NCBI GenBank assembly: GCA_963727415.1
Contig: CAVSGF010000010.1
Coordinates: forward strand, 310,001 to 374,000
Source: DASQPR01 sp963727415
Lineage (GTDB): Bacteria > Actinomycetota > Actinomycetes > Mycobacteriales > Micromonosporaceae
Reading direction: 5' to 3'
Length of the DNA: 64,000 nt
Of the stretch, positions 52,114 to 60,987 are shown piece after piece. Each line of letters opens with the position of its first letter. Position 1 is the stretch's first letter. The translations under genes and the position numbers were made by a program. Under the pieces are notes generated by a model. It did not search any database. It was given only the letters and a program-made list of their open reading frames with translations, and was not told the DNA's origin.

Positions 52114-52784
52114 CGGCTTCCCTCTGGCGCCATCAGGGTCAGCACCGCGCAGTCGCCGACCGTCTCGGTACGGGCCAGGCGCATCCGCCGGGCGTCCGTA
52201 TAAGGAAACCGGCCATCGCCGACGAATCGGGGCGCGCGGTGGTCACCGATGAAGAAGGGTGCCACAACCAGTCTCAGCTCGTCGGCCAGGCCACGTTCCA
52301 GGAACTGGGTGTGGATGCGGCTGCCGCCCTCGACCAGGAGCCGCCGCACCCCGCGCCGCCACACATCGGACAGGACGATGTCCAGATCGATCGGGGCCGC
52401 CATGGGTACGACGGTGGCGACCCGCCCAAGTGCCGATGCGGTCACCGGCGACCCGTACACCACTGTTTGGGCGGTGTTCCCGGCGAACAGGCGAGCCGAC
52501 GGATCCAGTTCGCCGGCTCCGCTCAGCACTACCTTGATCGGCGTCGGCGGCTGCCCAGCGCTGACCCGCGCGTCCCGGCGCCGCGCCGACCGCACTTCCA
52601 GCCGCGGATCATCGCGCCGGACCGTGCCGGCGCCGATCAGGATCGCGTCCACGCCGGCGCGCAGATCATCGATCAGGTCGAGATCCGCCTCGTTCGACAA
52701 AACCAGGCGCTGCCCGCTCGCGTCGTCGATGTAGCCGTCCAGGCTCATGGCGCAGCTCAGCACCACGTACGGACGGTCAGCCAT
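52110..52784 (-). CDS. RibD C-terminal-type reductase (stand-alone)
   Basis: 224 aa of DHFR-like fold: YVVLSCAMSLDGYIDD, AGVDAILIGAGTVRRDDPRL, VRRLLVEGGSRIHTQFLERGLADEL. NADPH-dependent reduction of the ribosylamino-pyrimidine to the ribitylamino product in riboflavin synthesis. The split into two genes (this plus the deaminase) rather than one ribD is less common and may signal a riboflavin-like side pathway rather than the housekeeping one. Confidence 0.82.
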   Translation of the reverse strand: MADRPYVVLSCAMSLDGYIDDASGQRLVLSNEADLDLIDDLRAGVDAILIGAGTVRRDDPRLEVRSARRRDARVSAGQPPTPIKVVLSGAGELDPSARLFAGNTAQTVVYGSPVTASALGRVATVVPMAAPIDLDIVLSDVWRRGVRRLLVEGGSRIHTQFLERGLADELRLVVAPFFIGDHRAPRFVGDGRFPYTDARRMRLARTETVGDCAVLTLMAPEGSR

Positions 52785-52808
52785 GGGCCAATCCTCGCAC
52801 CGATCGCT

Positions 52809-53588
52809 TCAGCTGCTGAAGTCCTGGGTCAGCCACACCTTGCCGGACGAATCCCGGACCACGTCGATCCCGACGTGATGGAAGCTCGTGCTGAGCAGGT
52901 TGCGGCGGTGACCGTCGTCCGGCGGTTTCTCGTTGTACATGGCCAGGGTCAGGCCCTCGGCCGCGGCGATCAGGGCGGCATCGGTATCCGGATGTGGTCC
53001 GCTCCAGCCGATGTTCTCGCCGCACGAGGTCCAGCGCACGCCCTCGGCGCTGATCCGGTCGCCGAGCGAGGCCTCGCCCGGGCACTGATGCTGCATCCCG
53101 CACGAACCCATCATCTTCAGGTTGTGCTTGTGAGCGCTGGCGATCAGACCATCACTCAGTTTCAGCGCGGGCAGGCCGTTGTTGGCCCGAAGCTGGTTGA
53201 TCTGGGCAAGAAGCCGGCTGACTACCGTGGCATCGGCCGGCGGGGGCGTCTTCTTGGCGGCCGGCGACTTCTTCACCGTCGTCTTCGGCGAGGAGGTCGG
53301 CTTGGGCGAAGCCTTCCCGGTTACCGTCGGTGACGGGCCGGGGCTCAGCGACGGAGTCGCGGTCCCGACCCGGTTCTCCGGTTGCGCGGCCATCATGAGC
53401 GAGCTGTCGTGGACACCACCCAACGCGCCCGGCGCCCAATCCGGGCCGGACGCCGCATGCCTAAGGCCGACGGTGGCGCCGGCCGCGACCGACAACACGG
53501 CCGCAATGGTGACCCACGCTCGCGAATGGCGCACGCGGCTAACCAACCAGAGCCATCGCAGGCTGTCAATCACGGCATCGAGGGACAC
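52809..53588 (-). CDS. CAP-domain (SCP/PR1) protein, membrane anchored
   Basis: 259 aa. N-terminal signal-anchor (WVTIAAVLSVAAGATVG), a Pro/Ser/Thr/Lys-rich linker (TVTGKASPKPTSSPKTTVKK), then a CAP domain (LLAQINQLRANNGLPALKLS, HNLKMMGSCGMQHQC, CGENIGWSG, GHRRNLLSTSFHHVGIDVV, WLTQDF). Bacterial CAP proteins are secreted with uncertain roles in the envelope. Separated by 24 bp from the reductase gene and divergent from the amylase. Confidence 0.85.
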   Translation of the reverse strand: MSLDAVIDSLRWLWLVSRVRHSRAWVTIAAVLSVAAGATVGLRHAASGPDWAPGALGGVHDSSLMMAAQPENRVGTATPSLSPGPSPTVTGKASPKPTSSPKTTVKKSPAAKKTPPPADATVVSRLLAQINQLRANNGLPALKLSDGLIASAHKHNLKMMGSCGMQHQCPGEASLGDRISAEGVRWTSCGENIGWSGPHPDTDAALIAAAEGLTLAMYNEKPPDDGHRRNLLSTSFHHVGIDVVRDSSGKVWLTQDFSS

Positions 53589-53702
53589 CGCCGGTTCGCC
53601 GAACGCTCAGTGCTCGTCCTTGAGCTGTCGGCAGGGGCGCGGCGGTGTCCAGTGCGCCGCCGGCCGCGCCATCACGTCGCCTACGGCGACGGCCTCTGAA
53701 AA

Positions 53703-53722
53703 TTTCTGCAAGTTTCTGGAAG
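53703..53722 (+). repeat. Tandem 10-bp repeat upstream of alpha-amylase
   Basis: TTTCTGCAAG directly followed by TTTCTGGAAG. CTGCAAG resembles the half-site of the TTGCAAG palindromes near malE/malR, so this may be a MalR-type operator just upstream of a TTGACG -35 candidate (53728-53733). Confidence 0.5.
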
Positions 53723-53759
53723 ACGTCTTGACGGGGAGCCGATCCGGACGCAGGCTGCT

Positions 53760-53786
53760 GTGCGTGCGAATCCCTCTCGCACGCAC
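53760..53786 (+). promoter_or_regulatory. Perfect 10-bp inverted repeat upstream of amylase
   Basis: GTGCGTGCGA (53760-53769) and TCGCACGCAC (53777-53786) flank ATCCCTC. It lies near the expected transcript start if TTGACG at 53728 is the -35. It could be an operator or a 5'-end hairpin protecting the mRNA. Confidence 0.6.
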
Positions 53787-53862
53787 GCACCGGTCGCAAC
53801 AGCGCGACGGTGCGACGCGTGCCAGCGCCGCCAGCAGTCACATCGTTGCCGCGTCCGGGCGC

Positions 53863-55344
53863 GTGCGCCGCCGACGGCGGGCGACCGCTGCCGCCGCCAT
53901 CGCCGCCCTCGCGGCGGCCCTTGGCGCCTGCGACGGGGCCAGCGCTGACAGCCGCCCGGCCCGCCCCGCCGACGACGTCATCGCCAACCTCTGGGAGTGG
54001 CCGTGGACGTCCGTCGCGAGCGAGTGCACCAGCACGTTGGGACCGGCCGGATATGCAGCGGTCCAGGTGGCGCCGCCGGAAGACTCGCTCGACGTCGACG
54101 GTCACCCATGGTGGGACGTCTACCAGCCGGTGGGGTACGACCTGAACAGCCGGTTCGGCGACCGCGCTCAGTTCGCCGCCATGGTGGACTCGTGCCACCG
54201 GGCCGGAGTGAAGGTCTACGTCGACGCCGTCATCAATCACATGACCGGCAGCGGGCAGACCAGCACCAAAGGCTACGGCGGCGCCACCTACACCGCCGAC
54301 CGGCACTATCCGGACGCCGGCTACACGCCCGGCGACTTCCACGCGTACCCGATCGACTGTCCCGCGCCCGATGGCCAGATCAGCGACTGGAACGACGTCA
54401 AGCAGGTACAGAACTGCGAGTTGCTGGGCCTGCTCGACCTGCGTACCGAGTCGGCGCATGTACGCGATCAGATCGCCGGCTACCTCAATGACCTGATCAG
54501 CGTCGGCGTCGACGGTTTCCGGATCGACGCGGCCAAACACATACCGGTCGCCGATCTGAGGGCGATCAAGCAGAAGCTGACCAGGCAGCCGTTCTGGTTT
54601 CAGGAAGTGATGCCCGGCGTACCCCCGATGTCCGACTACGAGGTGCTGGGCAAGGTGCTCGAGTTCAACTACGCACGCAACCTGCGGGGACAGTTCGTCA
54701 CCGGCATCTCCGGTCTGGAGGGCTTCGGAACCGGCGGCGTGTACGAGCCGAGCAACGCCGCCGTCGTCTTCGTGACCAACCACGACACCTCTCGCGATGA
54801 CTCGACACTGGACTACACCGACGGCGCCGACTACACCCTGGCAAACGTCTTCATGCTGGCGTGGAACTACGGCACCCCCACGGTGTTCAGCTCGTTCACC
54901 TACACCGGCTACGATCAGCCGCCACCGTCGGACGCCCGCGGCTTTGTCCAACCGGTCGTCTGCGGCAGGGCGTGGACCTGCGAGGACCGTACGCTGGCCG
55001 GCATGATCGCGTTCCACAACGCGACCCACGGCGACCCGACGGTCAGCAACTGGTGGTCGGACGGCGCCGACGCCATCGCGTTCAGCCGGGGGCCGGCCGC
55101 GGCGGCGAACGGCTGGGTTGCCATCAACGCCGGTGACGCCCCGGTAGTGCAGCCGTTCCAGACCGGACTTCCGGCCGGTACCTACTGCGACCTCGTCCAC
55201 AAGGGCGGCCGTGTCCAGCCAAGCGAGGCGCCGGGCAAGACCTGCGCCGGGCTCGCCGTGACGGTCGCCGACGGCGGCGTCGCCGCGGTGACCGTGCCGG
55301 CGCACGACGCCGTGGCCATCATCGCGGGAGCTGACGGTCGCTAA
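53863..55344 (+). CDS. Secreted alpha-amylase (GH13)
   Basis: 493 aa. Arg-rich N-region and hydrophobic core ending ALGAC (possible lipobox or signal peptidase I site). GH13 catalytic residues: Asp222 (GFRIDAAKH), Glu248 (FQEVMPG), Asp308 (NHDTSRDD), with region I DAVINHM. Endo-hydrolysis of starch alpha-1,4 bonds outside the cell. No starch-binding domain follows. GTG 53863 gives a compact signal peptide; GTG 53764 in frame is an alternative inside the upstream hairpin. First enzyme of the maltodextrin island. Confidence 0.88.
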   Translation: MRRRRRATAAAAIAALAAALGACDGASADSRPARPADDVIANLWEWPWTSVASECTSTLGPAGYAAVQVAPPEDSLDVDGHPWWDVYQPVGYDLNSRFGDRAQFAAMVDSCHRAGVKVYVDAVINHMTGSGQTSTKGYGGATYTADRHYPDAGYTPGDFHAYPIDCPAPDGQISDWNDVKQVQNCELLGLLDLRTESAHVRDQIAGYLNDLISVGVDGFRIDAAKHIPVADLRAIKQKLTRQPFWFQEVMPGVPPMSDYEVLGKVLEFNYARNLRGQFVTGISGLEGFGTGGVYEPSNAAVVFVTNHDTSRDDSTLDYTDGADYTLANVFMLAWNYGTPTVFSSFTYTGYDQPPPSDARGFVQPVVCGRAWTCEDRTLAGMIAFHNATHGDPTVSNWWSDGADAIAFSRGPAAAANGWVAINAGDAPVVQPFQTGLPAGTYCDLVHKGGRVQPSEAPGKTCAGLAVTVADGGVAAVTVPAHDAVAIIAGADGR

Positions 55345-55352
55345 GCGCGTTC

Positions 55353-55382
55353 CCGAGCGCGGCAGCACCTTCCCGGGCTCGG
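55353..55382. terminator. Weak hairpin in convergent amylase-lacI gap
   Basis: CCGAGC (55353-55358) and GCTCGG (55377-55382) with an 18-nt loop lie just after the amylase stop. Weak, but the only candidate in the 177-bp convergent gap. Confidence 0.3.
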
Positions 55383-55521
55383 CCACGGTTTCCGCTTTTT
55401 CGACGCCACCGGCCGTCAATGCCCGATTCGTCGAGCGGCGAGCGCAGAAAAGGCGAAAACGCGTCCGGGGCCGTGAAGGTCCGACGTCAAGTTCGGCCCG
55501 CGCCAAACGGCGCCCATGCCG

Positions 55522-56568
55522 TCAGGCCGCTGGAGCCTCGGTCGAGCCGCGGACCACGAGTTCCGGCTGGAACATGAACTCACCGGGTGGTGGATGGCTG
55601 CCGTTGATGGTCTCGATGAGGGCGTTCACGGCAACCGCGGCGAGCGCGGCGACCGGCTGCCGGATCGTGGTCAGTGGCGGATCGGTGAAGGCGATCAGCG
55701 GCGAATCGTCGAAGCCGACGACCGCGATGTCCTGGGGTACCCGCAGGCCCCGATCCCGGGCCGCCCGGACCACACCGAGCGCCATCATGTCGCTTCCGCA
55801 GATGACTGCCGTGCAACCCTGCGTGATCAGCGCTTCTCCGGCCGCCTGACCACCTTCGAACGAGAAGATGGAGTGCGAGACCGCGCCCTCGACGCCGGAC
55901 CCGGCCGCCGCGATGGCGGCCTGGAAACCCTCGATCTTGCGTACCACCGGGAAGAACCGGGCCGGCCCGACGGCCAAGCCTAGCCGGGTGTGGCCGAGCG
56001 CGGTCAGATGGCGCACGGCGAGGCCCATCGCGCTGCGGTCATCGACCGAGAAAAACGGCGCGGGCACCCCCTCCATGAAGCCGTTGATGAGCACGATCGG
56101 CAGGCCGCGCTCGATCAGCCGGAGGTACCGGTCTGCCTTCGTGGTGGTGTCGGCGTGCAGACCCGACACGAAGATGATGCCGTCGACGCCGCGCTCGACG
56201 AGCATCGACGTGAACTCGTCCTCGATGGCGCCGCCGGGCATCTGGGTACACAGCACCGGGGTGTACCCGTGCAGCGCCAGCAGCCGCTCGATCACCTGCG
56301 CATACGCCGGAAAGATGGGGTTGTCCAGCTCGGGCGTGATCAGGCCGATCAGCCCGGCGCTGCGCTGCCGGGTCCGTACCGGGCGCTCGACACCGATGAT
56401 GTCGAGCGCGGCGAGCACTGCCTGGCGAGTGGGCCCGGACACGCCCGGCTTGCCGTTGAGGACCCGGCTGACCGTGGCCTCGCTCACCCCGGCCTGGACC
56501 GCGATGTCGGCCAGCCGGACCGCGGAGCCCGCAGCCCGCCCGTTACCGTCGTCTCGCTGCAGAGTCAT
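55522..56568 (-). CDS. LacI family regulator (paralogue of malR)
   Basis: 348 aa. HTH VRLADIAVQAGVSEATVSRV and hinge, then a periplasmic-binding-protein-like sensor (IGLITPELDNPIFPAYAQVI, AVICGSDMMALGVVRAA, VVGFDDSPLIAFTDPPLTTIRQP). It is strikingly like the LacI protein at 62.6 kb over its full length, so the two are paralogues with nearly the same recognition helix. Lies 130 bp after the GH13 gene, downstream of the mal operon. Likely a maltodextrin-responsive repressor. Confidence 0.88.
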   Translation of the reverse strand: MTLQRDDGNGRAAGSAVRLADIAVQAGVSEATVSRVLNGKPGVSGPTRQAVLAALDIIGVERPVRTRQRSAGLIGLITPELDNPIFPAYAQVIERLLALHGYTPVLCTQMPGGAIEDEFTSMLVERGVDGIIFVSGLHADTTTKADRYLRLIERGLPIVLINGFMEGVPAPFFSVDDRSAMGLAVRHLTALGHTRLGLAVGPARFFPVVRKIEGFQAAIAAAGSGVEGAVSHSIFSFEGGQAAGEALITQGCTAVICGSDMMALGVVRAARDRGLRVPQDIAVVGFDDSPLIAFTDPPLTTIRQPVAALAAVAVNALIETINGSHPPPGEFMFQPELVVRGSTEAPAA

Positions 56569-56698
56569 CGCGTGCCGAACCTGTCCGCCGCCGTACGTCG
56601 TTGAGCCACCCAGGTGCTCGCCGCACGTCTGATAACGGCGAGTGACCGCCAGCTTAGCGGTGCGAGCGCACCGGTCAATGTATCTGGAATCGCTCCCA

Positions 56699-58477
56699 TC
56701 ATCGCGACACTGCCCACACCTGCACCGATGGCCCGTCATCGGATGCCGTACCCAGCCCATCGGACACGGCAAGACCGGCCCCGCCGTACACATTGTCTGC
56801 CGTGACGTCCGCCCCCAGATCCACCGTTACGGGAGCGCTGCCACCGCGGCGAGCGACCACCAGCAGGCGCTCGTCGGCGGTCTCCCGCCAAAACGCGATG
56901 GCGTCCTTGCCGGCGTAGGCGAATCGCAGGCCGCCATGGCGCAGCGCGGGGTGCCCGGCTCGCAGGCCGAGCAGCGAGCGATACCGGTCGTAGGTCTGGT
57001 TGTCCCTGGTCTCCGGCCGGTCCCAGGGCATGGGGCGACGCGAGTCCTCACCGTTGTCGCCGATCATGCCCCACTCGTCGCCGGAGAAGATCATCGGCGT
57101 ACCGGGCATGGTGGCCAGCAGCCCGGCACCCACTCCGACCAGGTCCGTGTCACCGACGACGGTCCGGATCCGGGCGGTGTCGTGGGAGCCGAGCAAGTTC
57201 CACGATGCCCGGTACGCCGACCACGAGGTACGGGACGCGAACGCACGCATGGTCGCCACCGTGGTCATGCCGTCGCGCCGCGGCACCGGAACCGGTACTC
57301 CGAGGAAGTCGGGCAGCGCCGCGCCGCCGCCGAGCCAACTCCAGACCGGCCTCAGAAAGCCGCCGTAGTTCATGGTGCCGTGCCAGCCGTTGCGGTCCAG
57401 GTCACCGGTCGAATCGTGGGCGTGCTCGGCGACCAGCAGGCCATCCTTGCGCGCCGCACGGACGGCGGCCGCCATCAGCCGGGCCACCTCGTGCGTGTCG
57501 TCTTGATCCCGGAGCCGGCCGGTCATGTTGGCCACGTCGACCCGCCATCCGTCGAAATACCGCAGCCAGCGCGCGGTCAACGAATGCGGCCCGTCGAAAA
57601 ACCGATGGCGCAGTTCCTCCGATCCCCAGTCGAGCTTGGGCAGGCTGGACACGCCCCACCAGGACTCATACGAGTCGTCCGGGCCGATGTAGTACAAGTC
57701 CTTGCGGTCCGGCCCGGTGAACCAGGGATGCGCGTCGCCGGTGTGGTTGGTGGTGATGTCGCCGAGCAGCCGCAGGCCACGCTCGCGTGCCGCGGCGGCC
57801 AACCGGGCGAGCGCCGCCGTGCCGCCGAGGAGCGAGTCCACCTCGTCGAAGCTCGACGCGTCATACCGGTGATTGGAGCGCGCCGGGAAGATCGGCGTCA
57901 GGTAGATGGTGTTGGCGCCGAGCCGCTGGATGTGATCCAGCCGGGCGGTTATGCCGTCAAGGTCGCCGCCGTAGAACTGGCGGGGCGTCTGGGGACCCCG
58001 GCCGACCACCGGAGTATCCCAGTCGCATGGGATCGCCCAGTCCGGAGCCGCTCGCCCGTCGGCGAACTGCGAGCGGGCGAAGCGGTCCGGAAAGATCTCG
58101 TAGATGATCGCGTCAGCCGCCCAGTCCGGTGGCGCCGGGTAGCTGACCAGCCGGAAGTCGGTATCATCCGGCACATCGTGGGTGACCTCGCCATAACCGG
58201 TCAGCCATCGGTACCCACCGGGGCCGGCCAGCAGGAACCGGTAGTTCGTTACCGGGTTATGTACCACCAGGTGGGCGCGCCACCAGCCGACGCCGTTGTG
58301 GACGCGATCCAGTACCGCCTCGTCAAACCGTGGCTCCCCGTCCGGCGTGGAACGCACGTACACGTGGTCCACGCCGGATCCGACCGGACCGCGTACGAAT
58401 ACCGGTACCGTCTCGCCCAGCGCCGGAGCTTGCACCGGCACGTACAGCGCAGAACCATCGTGATGAAACATGCTCAT
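56699..58477 (-). CDS. GH13 cyclomaltodextrinase/neopullulanase-like enzyme
   Basis: 592 aa. An N-terminal beta domain (about 1-110; VHNGVGWWRAHLVVHNPVTNYRFLL) typical of cyclomaltodextrinases precedes the TIM barrel. Catalytic Asp314 (GWRVDVANM), Glu351 (VAEHAHD) and Asp433 (GSHDTARI); region I DITTNHTGD. No signal peptide, so it cleaves imported maltodextrins in the cytoplasm. The ATG overlaps the malG stop (ATGA), so it is the last gene of malEFG-GH13. Confidence 0.87.
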   Translation of the reverse strand: MSMFHHDGSALYVPVQAPALGETVPVFVRGPVGSGVDHVYVRSTPDGEPRFDEAVLDRVHNGVGWWRAHLVVHNPVTNYRFLLAGPGGYRWLTGYGEVTHDVPDDTDFRLVSYPAPPDWAADAIIYEIFPDRFARSQFADGRAAPDWAIPCDWDTPVVGRGPQTPRQFYGGDLDGITARLDHIQRLGANTIYLTPIFPARSNHRYDASSFDEVDSLLGGTAALARLAAAARERGLRLLGDITTNHTGDAHPWFTGPDRKDLYYIGPDDSYESWWGVSSLPKLDWGSEELRHRFFDGPHSLTARWLRYFDGWRVDVANMTGRLRDQDDTHEVARLMAAAVRAARKDGLLVAEHAHDSTGDLDRNGWHGTMNYGGFLRPVWSWLGGGAALPDFLGVPVPVPRRDGMTTVATMRAFASRTSWSAYRASWNLLGSHDTARIRTVVGDTDLVGVGAGLLATMPGTPMIFSGDEWGMIGDNGEDSRRPMPWDRPETRDNQTYDRYRSLLGLRAGHPALRHGGLRFAYAGKDAIAFWRETADERLLVVARRGGSAPVTVDLGADVTADNVYGGAGLAVSDGLGTASDDGPSVQVWAVSR

Positions 58478-59361
58478 CCTTTGACCGATCCTGCCGTCAG
58501 ACCGGAAACGATGTAGCGCTGCAGGAAGTAGAACAGCACCACGGTCGGCACCGCGGTGATCAGCGAGCCCGCGGCGAACATCCCGAAGTTGGCGTTGCGC
58601 TGGCCCTGCAGCAGGCCGAACAGCCCGACCGCCAGCGTTTTGGTGTCCGGGCTGGTCAGGAAGATGCTCGCGAACAGCACCTCGTTGATGGTGCCGATGA
58701 AGCCGAGCAGCGTGGTCACCGCGAGGATCGGGGCCACCAGCGGGAGCATGATGCGGAAGAACGTCTGCACGTGGCTGGCGCCGTCCATCACCGCCGACTC
58801 ATCGATCTCCTTCGGGATGCTGTCCAGGAACCCCTTCATCAGCCACGTGCCCACGCCCAGCGCCGGACCCATGTAAAGGATCAGCAAGCCGAGTTGGGTG
58901 TTCAGGCCGAAGGCCGGGTAGTAGTCGCCGATCGACCCGAACATCGAGTAAATCGCCACCATGGCCAGGAACTGGGGAAACATCTGGATCAGCAGAAGCG
59001 AGATCAAGCCGACTCGACGGCCGCGGAACCGCATCCGGGAAAAGGCGTAGGCCGCCAGCAGCGACATGAACACCCCGCCGGCCGACGACAGGCTCGCGAT
59101 GACGACGGAGTTGACGAACCAGTGCGCGAAGGCGGTCTTGTGGAACAGATCCGTGAAGTTCCCGAAACCGGCGCCCTCGGGGATGACGTTCGTCGACGAC
59201 AGCGTGCCAACCGGGTTCAGCGCCGCGGAGACCACGAAGACGATCGGGAACAGCGAGAACACGATCGCGCCCAACGCGACCAGGTGCCGCCAGCCGATTT
59301 GCCGAACCCACCGGCCGGCCCGCGTTGACCGGGGCGGGGCGCCGGCGTGCGTGGCGGTCAC
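58474..59361 (-). CDS. malG: Maltose/maltodextrin ABC permease MalG
   Basis: 295 aa, six transmembrane helices. The EAA loop is KEIDESAVMDGASHVQTFFRIMLPL. It forms a heterodimer with MalF. The GTG at 59361 overlaps the malF stop (GTGA). Ends in a typical C-terminal VSGLTAGSVKG as in enteric MalG. Confidence 0.92.
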   Translation of the reverse strand: MTATHAGAPPRSTRAGRWVRQIGWRHLVALGAIVFSLFPIVFVVSAALNPVGTLSSTNVIPEGAGFGNFTDLFHKTAFAHWFVNSVVIASLSSAGGVFMSLLAAYAFSRMRFRGRRVGLISLLLIQMFPQFLAMVAIYSMFGSIGDYYPAFGLNTQLGLLILYMGPALGVGTWLMKGFLDSIPKEIDESAVMDGASHVQTFFRIMLPLVAPILAVTTLLGFIGTINEVLFASIFLTSPDTKTLAVGLFGLLQGQRNANFGMFAAGSLITAVPTVVLFYFLQRYIVSGLTAGSVKG

Positions 59362-60983
59362 GAGAACACCTCCTCTTGCGAACGGGTACGGCGGAAGCTC
59401 ACCGCCGCGATGATCGTGACGATCGCGAAGATGTAAATGGACACCGCCGCGGCCAGGCCGAACTGGGCGCCGGATCCGCCGAAGGCGAGCCGGTAGGTGT
59501 AGGTCACCAGCAGGTCGGTGGCGCCGGTGGTCGAGTCGGTGGCCGGGAACGGACCGCCATCGGTAGTCAGCCGGATGGCGTTGAAGTTGTTGAAGTTGTA
59601 GGCGAACGAGGAGATCAGGAGCGGTGACAGCGCCACCAGAAGCAGCGGCAAGGTGACCCGGCGGAACCGCGACCACGGAGTCGCCCCGTCGATCGCCGCC
59701 GCCTCGCCGAGATCCCGTGGGATCGCCTGCAACGCGCCGGTGGACACCAGGAACATGTACGGATACCCGAGCCACAACTGGATCAGGATGACCGCCAGCC
59801 GTGCCGTCCACGGGTTGCCGAGCCAGTCGACATTCATCCCGAACAGCTTGTTGATCAAGCCGAAGTCCTGGTTGAACATGTCGCTCCAGACCAACAGCAT
59901 GGCGAACGACGGCATGGCGTACGGCAGGACCAGCAGGACGCGATAGAACCGCAGGCCGCGGATTCGATCCGAGTGCAGCGCCAGCGCGATCGCCACACCC
60001 AGCGCGAACGTGACGAACACCGACAGGAACGCGAAGGCGAGGTTCCAGACCAGGGTGGTGAGGAAGTGGCCGGAGATCCGCGAGTCGGTGACCACGTCAG
60101 CCAGGTTGCGCAATCCGACATTGACCTTCCAGCCCTGCGGAAGGCGTTCGCCGTCGGCGGAGACGAACAGGCCGGCCTTGTTGTCGGCCGTCCACACCTT
60201 GCCGGTGTCGGAGTTCGTGACGCAGTCGCAGGCCGAGTCGTAGTGCGAGACCGCCTTGCCATCGTACGCCCGGGACAGGCCGTTGGCTCGGATGGCCCCG
60301 TCGCTGGTCGGGACGATCAGGTTCTCGATGTCATCCGGCCGGAGGCTGCTCTGGCTGAAGGTGAGAACCGTGTAGCCGCTGGCCGCCGTGATTTTCGATC
60401 CGGTGATGGTGACGCTGCCGGAGTCAATCTTGTGAAGGCCGGAACTGTCGCCGACGTACGCGGTACCGGCCGGGTCCAAGAGAAGGAAGACCAGTTTCCC
60501 GGTGGCCGGGTCCCCCTTGGTCGCGACCGACATCGAGTACTCGGTAGAACCGGGCACCTGCTTGACCGAGGACGACTGGATCGCCGCGATGGCGTCGGCC
60601 TTGGAGCCTCGGTGGGCGTCCCCGTAGTTGGTGAACGCGGTGGTCACCGTCAGCAGTACCGGAAGGATCTGCAAGCCGACCAGGAAGAGCAGGCCGGGAA
60701 CGAAGTATTTGAGTGCGATGCGGCGCGGTGACAGGTAGGCGTAGAAGATCAGCGCGGTCGTCACGGCTAGGACCGCGAGCCAGCCCCACTGGCGTCCGGA
60801 GACCAGGGGCGGGGCCGCGAGGACGGCCAGCGCGGCCACGATTCCGAGCAGCACCAGCTTGACCACCAGGCCCGTGGTGGAGGTGCCGGCGGCCGTGGCC
60901 CGGTTGACCGGGCCAGGACGAACGCCGCGCGGGCGCGGAGGGGTGGTTCGCCCCTCCGCGCCCGCGAGCTTCTGCGTTGACAT
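59358..60983 (-). CDS. malF: Maltose/maltodextrin ABC permease MalF
   Basis: 541 aa. Extra N-terminal helices and a ~170-residue extracellular P2 loop (residues about 125-295) as in enteric MalF, then six core helices with EAA loop RDLGEAAAIDGATPWSRFRRVTLPL. The P2 loop contacts MalE. Large MalF with P2 is less usual in actinobacteria, where short CUT1 permeases dominate. Only 4 bp from malE. Confidence 0.92.
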   Translation of the reverse strand: MSTQKLAGAEGRTTPPRPRGVRPGPVNRATAAGTSTTGLVVKLVLLGIVAALAVLAAPPLVSGRQWGWLAVLAVTTALIFYAYLSPRRIALKYFVPGLLFLVGLQILPVLLTVTTAFTNYGDAHRGSKADAIAAIQSSSVKQVPGSTEYSMSVATKGDPATGKLVFLLLDPAGTAYVGDSSGLHKIDSGSVTITGSKITAASGYTVLTFSQSSLRPDDIENLIVPTSDGAIRANGLSRAYDGKAVSHYDSACDCVTNSDTGKVWTADNKAGLFVSADGERLPQGWKVNVGLRNLADVVTDSRISGHFLTTLVWNLAFAFLSVFVTFALGVAIALALHSDRIRGLRFYRVLLVLPYAMPSFAMLLVWSDMFNQDFGLINKLFGMNVDWLGNPWTARLAVILIQLWLGYPYMFLVSTGALQAIPRDLGEAAAIDGATPWSRFRRVTLPLLLVALSPLLISSFAYNFNNFNAIRLTTDGGPFPATDSTTGATDLLVTYTYRLAFGGSGAQFGLAAAVSIYIFAIVTIIAAVSFRRTRSQEEVFS

Positions 60984-60987
60984 CCGC

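Noticed and set aside
52785..52808. FMN riboswitch before the split ribD genes
   Set aside because: Only a 24-bp gap separates the reductase gene from the next gene; no room for the aptamer.
56642..58516. 624-codon plus-strand frame opposite the GH13 enzyme
   Set aside because: The minus frame has all GH13 catalytic motifs; the plus product has none of any family.
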